The notes beneath the pieces are model-generated. The model worked only from the letters and a program-made list of their open reading frames with translations. It was not told the origin of the DNA and made no database searches. This document shows positions 58,601-64,000 of a stretch of DNA of 64,000 nt, piece by piece. Within the stretch, counting starts at the first letter, position 1. Every line of letters begins with the position of its first letter. The translations under genes and the position numbers were made by a program. Origin of the DNA: Balaenoptera acutorostrata (Eukaryota; Chordata; Mammalia; Artiodactyla; Balaenopteridae); assembly GCF_949987535.1 (NCBI RefSeq), contig NC_080067.1, positions 78,455,985-78,519,984 on the forward strand, written 5' to 3'.

Positions 58601-61014
58601 AACTGAAATGAAATTTAAACATTCTAGCCTTAGATATACTCCATGTTTTTGAGGGCTGCAGGTAAAAGTATCATTCAGCTTCTAGAAAGTGATACTTAAA
58701 GCCCATCCTGGATACTAAATACAGTCAAGTCCACTGCTGAAATCTCTACCAAGATGAAGCCTACTGGAGTTCCTAATTTTCCCTTATGCCCTCCACCTCT
58801 TTGTGTATCTTTCTCTGCCTATCTTTTCTAAGGGTGAAGTCAGAGGTTACATGAATTAAATTAACCCCCTGAAGGTGGAGCAGAAGTATGTATGTACATG
58901 TAGAGATACAAGTATGTGTCTGTATATACATACATACATATACACATACACATATCTGCATATTCATATTTTCTTTCCATATATGGTATCATTCTGCAAC
59001 TTGCTTTTCCAAACTCAGTATGTCTTGGAGGTCTTTCCATGTTAGGACACAAAGATCTACTATATTCTTTTTAACTGCTATTGTCAGTTTAATATTGTGA
59101 ATATACTACAGTGTATGTATTTAGCTATTCTGTTAGTAGAGCTAAATTTAGGTTGTTTTGACTTTTCACTATTATCAGTAATGCTGCAATGAACATCCTG
59201 GTGTATGCCCCATTCTTGTGTGCATATACAAGTATTTTTATGTAGTATATACCAAGAAATAGAACTGGTATGTAATAGGATATGTGTCTTTTTAATGTAT
59301 AAGGCACTTAGAATTGCTTAGAATTGTAATTGTTCCCCAAATGGCTGTATCAATTTATACACTCCACCAGAAATTGAAAATGCCTGTTTCTTACACCCAC
59401 TTTAGTACCATCAAACTTTTCCTAACATAATAGGCAAAAAATGGAACCCTGAGGTGGTTTTAATTTGCATTTCCCATATTTCTGGTGAGGCTGAGCATCT
59501 CTCCATGTGTTTAATGGCTATTTGCATTTTTCCTAAAAATTACTTATTTTATCCTTTGTCCCTTTCTATTAGATACTTCTTTTTCTTATTCATTTGTAGT
59601 TCTTTTTATATTCTGGATAGTGACTATTATCTATGTCACAAACATTTTCTCCAAATCTATCCCTTTTAACTTTATGACAGACAGAAGTTTTAGATGATGA
59701 CATGGTCAAATTTATCAATCTGTTCCTTTATGTCTTTTGCTTTTTTTGGTTCTGCATAAGAAGACCTTCCATACTCTTTGTGTTTTATATTTAGGTCATT
59801 ATTCCATCTGGAATTTGTTCTTATAAATAGTATGAAATAGAATCTGTATTTTACTTTTCCAAATAGATAGCTAATTTTCCCAATGGCATATATTGAATAG
59901 CCTGTCCATCCCCAACTTTATTATATACTAAGTTCCCACATATACATGAGCTACTTCTAGATTCTCTATGCTGTTCCACCAATCCACTTGTCTATTCCTA
60001 AACCAATATAATTAAAATAGCTTTAATTTTTAAAACTTTGTGATATGGTTTGACATCTAGTAGACCAAATATTCCTTTCTTCAATTTTGATCTACTTCAA
60101 AACTATTTTAGCTGTTCATGCACATGAATTTTGCAATATGAATTCTAGGATGAGCTTATCAGGTTTCATTCAAAATCCTCCTGGGAAATTGATTAGGACA
60201 GAAATTAGTATATATTAGTTTAGGGAGAATTAATCTCCTTCCAATACTGAGTGTGCCTGTCTTCCCATCTATTCAGACTTCCTTTAAATACTTTAGAGTC
60301 TTCATCTCAAAGAATGTCCCCATTTTTTGTTAGGGTATATTCCTGGGTAATTCATGTCTTTGCTACTTTTGAAAATGGAATCTTTCTGTTTTCATTTACA
60401 TTTTCTAACTGTGCGGGAGAATCAGGAAACATACTGATTTTTCTTGCTTTGTATCCCACCATCTTATTGAACTCTTATTAACTGAACTCTAATATTTTGC
60501 CAGATGATTCTCTTGGCTATAATACATTCTACAGAAGTTACTTTGAAGATACAAGCCAATTTTAGCTCTAAGAGAAACCAAGGAAAATGATTTCTATCCA
60601 CATTCAAAATGTATTTTTAAGGGAAAGACAGAAAAAAATCTGATGAAATCCAAAACAGGGCATGTATCTCAGAGAGGGATCCAGATCGTGGACAGCTACC
60701 TCTTCCCACCTGGAGATTCCTCTTGTCCTTTTCTCTGCCAACATTTTTGACATGACATGACAGAAACTGATCATCTATGGTACTGACTTCTGTTGTTCTA
60801 TCCTAGAGCTGAGATACCATCTGGTCAATCACAAAATAAATGGGGAAAAAAAAGGGGGGGCAGTATATTAACTTACCTCTACACAAAACTTAAAATGAAT
60901 GCCTTGGGAATCATAAAATGAAATAATTCGATTAGAGAGTGTCACAGTAATGAGAGACCAGTGGACTTCCAGGTGAATAGGAATCAACAGAAGACTCTTT
61001 TTAAACAAATCCAC
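55622..61014 (-). CDS. SENP5: SUMO protease SENP5, last four coding exons (partial)
   Basis: SENP5 is a nucleolar cysteine protease (C48/Ulp) that matures SUMO and removes SUMO2/3 from targets. Four minus-strand exons are present: 60,877-61,014 (46 codons), 58,130-58,213 (28), 56,599-56,649 (17) and 55,622-55,732 (36 plus stop). All have GT-AG borders and are phase 0, giving 127 C-terminal residues. If the protein is 755 long as in human, the catalytic His646 (VHWSL), Asp663 (FYDSQG), Gln707 and Cys713 (DSDCGVF) all fall here and are conserved. The C-terminus is CECRLMD. The exon with the preceding WTKK sequence is not seen up to the right edge, so it must lie beyond the window. No disabling change is present. 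Confidence 0.96.
57400..57560 (+). mobile_element. MIR SINE in SENP5 intron
   Basis: Forward MIR: 'ggattcagttttctcatctataataaagag', 'cctgcctacctcacagactgtaaggatcaaat'. Its borders are uncertain. Confidence 0.7.
58885..58955. repeat. ATAC/GTAT-rich low-complexity tract
   Basis: Alternating 'gtatgtatgtacatg' and 'tacatacatacatatacacatac' units over about 70 bp, in a SENP5 intron. Confidence 0.85.
58956..60540 (-). mobile_element. Old L1 ORF2 fragment in SENP5 intron
   Basis: Reverse-strand L1 text: 'gtaatgctgcaatgaacatcctgg', 'gaggtggttttaatttgcatttcc', 'atttatcaatctgttcctttatg' and 'catcttattgaactcttatt'. It is heavily mutated, and no translation of useful length remains. Confidence 0.75.
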
Positions 61015-61084
61015 CTGATCAAGAAAAGAAAAAGAAATGTAGCCATCACCACAGGCTTTCCAAACCAACAACAAACAGCAGCTT

Positions 61085-61190
61085 CCATTTACTGACCTTT
61101 GACCTGTCCAAGGTCATAAAACTAGGAAGTGGTGAAGCCAGAATCTGAACCCAGATCTTAGTCTAAAGCCCATGTTTGTAACTAGTAAGC
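61085..61190 (-). mobile_element. MIR SINE fragment
   Basis: Reverse MIR core: 'gacctgtccaaggtcataaaactagg' and 'gaagccagaatctgaaccca'. It lies about 70 bp upstream of the SENP5 exon at 60,877-61,014 (in gene direction). Confidence 0.8.
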
Positions 61191-61404
61191 TAAAACACAC
61201 AAGAAAATTGAAGATACAGAAAGCACTGTTTTCCATTTAACCTGCTAAACCTGTGCTTATTAACTACCTAATATGACTTAGCCCCTTATTTTTAAGCTTA
61301 ACTTATTTTCTTATATACATATTTGACCTAGAATCAATTCTTATTTAGGAAGGAATTGTGGTATTAGAAAACAACATAGCCGCCTTTTAGCCTTCTATCT
61401 TTCT

Positions 61405-61660
61405 ACAGATTCAGTACAGTAGTTAAGATCACAGGCTCTGAAGTTAAGTCTGGTCAAGTTCAAATTGTAGCTCTGCCACTTATTGGCCAGATGACTTTGG
61501 CAATTTTCATAGCTTCTCTGTGCCTTGATTTCCTCAATTATAAAATACAGATAACAATAGTACCGAACTTATGAAGTTGCTGAGAGTGACAATAAATGTA
61601 AAATGCACACAAGTGTGCTTAGCAAATTATATGTAGCCAATAAATCTTAGCTGTTATCAT
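61405..61660 (+). mobile_element. MIR SINE, near full length
   Basis: Forward MIR with ordered blocks 'acagtagttaagatcacaggctctg', 'gctctgccacttattggccag', 'tttcctcaattataaaatacag' and 'gtagccaataaatcttagctg'. Confidence 0.9.
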
Positions 61661-61928
61661 TAACACTACCTCGAATCTCTCAGATGTCGAAATTGAGAAA
61701 AAGAGCCTTGATAATTCTTCATGTCCTTCACATCCTCACTCACCCTTCATATCGTAATACATATCGTTTAAAAATCTAGAAATATTCACCACTCAAAATC
61801 CCAGTTGTGGACTGGATGATAAAGTAGTAGGTACTCAATAAACATTTGTAAAAGAGTGAATGGATTTTTCTCAGGCGTTTCTTGTATTTTAGTGATTCCC
61901 TGGGTTAAAACAATTACAGGGCTATTTT

Positions 61929-62226
61929 CTTTTTTAATTATTTATTTTATTTTTGGCTGCGTTGGGTCTTCATTGCGGTGCACGTGCTTCTCATTGCCAT
62001 GGCTTTTCTTGTTGTGGAGCACAGGCTCTAGGCACAAGGGCTTCAGTAGTTGTAGCACAAAGGCTCAGTAGTTGTGGCTCACAGGCTCTAGAGCACAGGC
62101 TCAGGAGTTGTGGCGCATGGGCTTAGTTGCTCTGCAGCATGTGGGACCTTCCCGGATCACGGATCGAACCCGTGTCCCCTGCACTGGCAGGTGGATTCTC
62201 AACCACTGCGCCACCAGGGAAGTCCC
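61929..62226 (-). mobile_element. CHR-1-type SINE with target-site duplication
   Basis: Perfect 14-bp duplication TACAGGGCTATTTT at 61,915-61,928 and 62,227-62,240. On the minus strand the head is 'gggacttccctggtggcgcag' and the tail is TAAATAATT-like. Confidence 0.96.
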
Positions 62227-62645
62227 TACAGGGCTATTTTAAACTAGATTCTTAGAAACTATTTCTCAAGCGTTCTTTGCTTTCTGATATTCAGATAATG
62301 TCCTGTTCTAGAAGAATCTTCTACCAGTCTACATGACCTTGTAACAAACCACTTCTGCTTTTCAGTTTCTGTATCCATAAACCTGGGAGGTGAGGTGGAC
62401 AGGAAATACTAAATAGGACAGACAATTTGGTCCTTTCCAGCTCAAAAATTCTGAGTAACTAAAACAAGAAATCATATTTAAAATACAGCATTAAATGAGA
62501 CCAAATTTACACTTTTCTCAAAAAGAAACTTTTTTCTTAATTATAAATCAATTTTAAAATAAAAATTACAAAATACAGATAAAAGGATATACTTCAGTTT
62601 ATGTCTTTCCAGATCTTTGTCTTCTTTTTAATATATTAATTTTCA

Positions 62646-62661
62646 CACACACACACACACA
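62646..62661. repeat. (CA)n microsatellite
   Basis: Eight CA units in an AT-rich stretch, about 40 bp upstream of the retroinsertion at 62,701. Confidence 0.9.
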
Positions 62662-62700
62662 ACCTTATTACATATATGTAATTAAGAATGACGTGTGTGG

Positions 62701-63379
62701 AGTGACTAAGATAGAAAAATAGAGGATGTGATGATGAAGAGTCTGGTTGTTAACAGGCTTTCTTAGATTGAGAGATAATGTCTAAACAAGACTGAGTTTA
62801 GAGCACATTTCTTCAACATGTGTAGGTTAAAGGTTTCACTTGTCAGGTGGAGTGTGTATTGAGACTGTGTATTGAGACTTGTGTATAAACAAGAAGGTAG
62901 GCACAAAGCCCTCTGGTTATCAGAGGATTTAGCTTCAGGAGAAATGGGGGGTTATCTACTCTAGATGGCAAAGAGTTGGGAGAGGCTCATGGACTTGGCA
63001 TGCTAATAAGGTAGAATTAGAAGATGAACTTTCAAAACGCATTGTTTACAAAAATCTTTCTCAATGAACTATGCCCTCTCTGTATGTATTAAAAAAGTTG
63101 GTTTCTCATTTGGATAATAAAGTGGAGAGCTAGTAGTGGGAACTTATCTAATTCAAAGTTAGTACTTAAATTTCTAAGAAAAATATATCTGAAACAGTAA
63201 CAAGTTGTATATTGCCAAAAACTACAGGAAAAAATGAAATATAATGCCTTGATTTGGAGATGAAAAGAGCTTGAAATACATAAAGTACTTTAAAATTGTA
63301 GAAAATATAGTTCAAAATGATGAAATAAGAATGATGAAATAAGAATATGCTACAGCAGGAGGGACAAAAAAAAAAAAAA
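62701..63379 (+). mobile_element. Poly(A)-tailed retroinsertion of unknown source RNA
   Basis: A 679-bp block ends in a run of 16 A (63,366-63,381) and is flanked by a perfect 17-bp direct repeat, AAGAATGACGTGTGTGG, at 62,684-62,700 and 63,380-63,396. The cut point ATT|AAGA resembles the L1 endonuclease target (TT|AAAA). These are the marks of L1-driven insertion of a polyadenylated RNA. The body is AT-rich, has no coding frame over 60 codons and matches no repeat or gene that I recognise. It contains small tandem duplications at about 62,853-62,880 and 63,317-63,347. No canonical AATAAA precedes the tail. Confidence 0.88.
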
Positions 63380-63639
63380 AAGAATGACGTGTGTGGTCAA
63401 TTGTATTACTGATCTCAATTATTTGGTGTCCTCCCTGTAAGAGGATTATACAGAACTACCTATTACCATGTGGCTTCACTGCCCCTTCCAGGGGGAAAAA
63501 TGTAGTCATATGATTTGCTGTAAAGAGAAATGAACTTATGTCATGACCAAGCTGAAACTTCAAGAGCCATCATGTGGCCCTGAGACTGACATGTCTGAAG
63601 ATTAGGTGCTGCTCCTTCAGTTTGGGTCCCATTAAAGGA

Positions 63640-63895
63640 ATAAAGATGAGAAAACACAGGATCATCTCCTTAGATATAGGGAAAAGCATTTGATAAAGTT
63701 CAACATCCATCTATGATTAAAAGCTCTCAGCAAACTAAGAATAGGAGGGAACTTCCTTAACCTGATAAAGAGCATCTACAAAAAAACCTACAACTGACAT
63801 CATAAACAGCAGTGAAAAACTGAATGCTTTCCTCCTAAGATTAGGAACAAGGCAAAGGTGTCCTCTCTCATTACTTTTATTCAACAATGTACTAG
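63640..63895 (+). mobile_element. LINE-1 ORF2 fragment
   Basis: Plus-strand L1 reverse-transcriptase region: 'gaaaagcatttgataaagttcaaca' (the AFDKVQ block) and 'ctaagattaggaacaaggcaaaggtgtcc' (the RLGTRQ block). The frame is broken in places. Confidence 0.88.
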
Positions 63896-64000
63896 GGGCT
63901 TCCCTGGTGGTGCAGTGGTTGAGAGTCTGCCTGCCAATGCAGGGGACACGGGTTCGAGCCCTGGTCTGGGAAGATCCCACATGCCGCGGAGCAACTAGGC
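63896..64000 (+). mobile_element. CHR-1-type SINE, cut by window edge
   Basis: Starts 'ggggcttccctggtggtgcag' and continues through 'gggaagatcccacatgccgcgg' to the last base of the window. It is inserted directly after the L1 fragment. Confidence 0.95.

Noticed and set aside
61015..64000. Further upstream SENP5 exons
   Set aside because: I looked on the minus strand for the exon ending in the WTKK sequence and found none. The repeats and retroinsertion fill most of this stretch, so the exon probably lies beyond the window.

Overview
This is a mammalian nuclear genome window of intron-containing genes set in dense interspersed repeats. It carries many copies of the tRNA-derived CHR family of SINEs, identified by the box running from 'cttccctggtggcgcagtggttaag' through 'gggaagatcccacatgccgcggagcaac'. 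CHR SINEs occur in whales, hippos and ruminants. I saw no BovB or Bov-A element, so a cetacean is the most likely source (inference). The gene order SENP5 / NCBP2 / NCBP2AS2 / PIGZ matches human 3q29, seen here in reverse orientation.

Layout. 1-22,000: gene-poor and filled with L1 fragments (mostly minus strand), MIR and CHR SINEs, a MaLR LTR and a 385-bp purine-only tract at about 7388-7772. 22,000-23,000: a CpG island that probably holds the PIGZ promoter and non-coding first exon. 23,000-36,000: probable PIGZ intron 1, with a decayed ERVL provirus fragment (31,382-32,890), an old plus-strand L1 and a MaLR LTR split by a SINE. 36,154-39,841: PIGZ coding sequence in two exons, 563 codons, intact. 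44,180-44,479: NCBP2AS2 (minus). 44,710-50,398: NCBP2 (plus, four coding exons, 156 codons, identical in length to human). 55,622-61,014: the last four coding exons of SENP5 (minus), encoding the catalytic end of the protease; the rest lies beyond the right edge.

How the genes relate. NCBP2 and NCBP2AS2 are head to head across a 230-bp CpG-rich shared promoter. NCBP2 and SENP5 are tail to tail, with about 430 bp and a MER5-type transposon between their predicted poly(A) signals. PIGZ adds the fourth mannose to GPI anchors in the ER, NCBP2 is the small cap-binding subunit of the nuclear cap-binding complex, and SENP5 is a SUMO protease. They are neighbours by ancient synteny, not a pathway.

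Most notable observations: a textbook U12-type intron in NCBP2; a 27-codon upstream ORF that would stop one base before the PIGZ start; a 35-nt U2 snRNA pseudogene with perfect 15-bp target duplications in an NCBP2 intron; and a 679-bp poly(A)-tailed insertion at 62,701-63,379 flanked by perfect 17-bp target duplications, whose source RNA I do not recognise.
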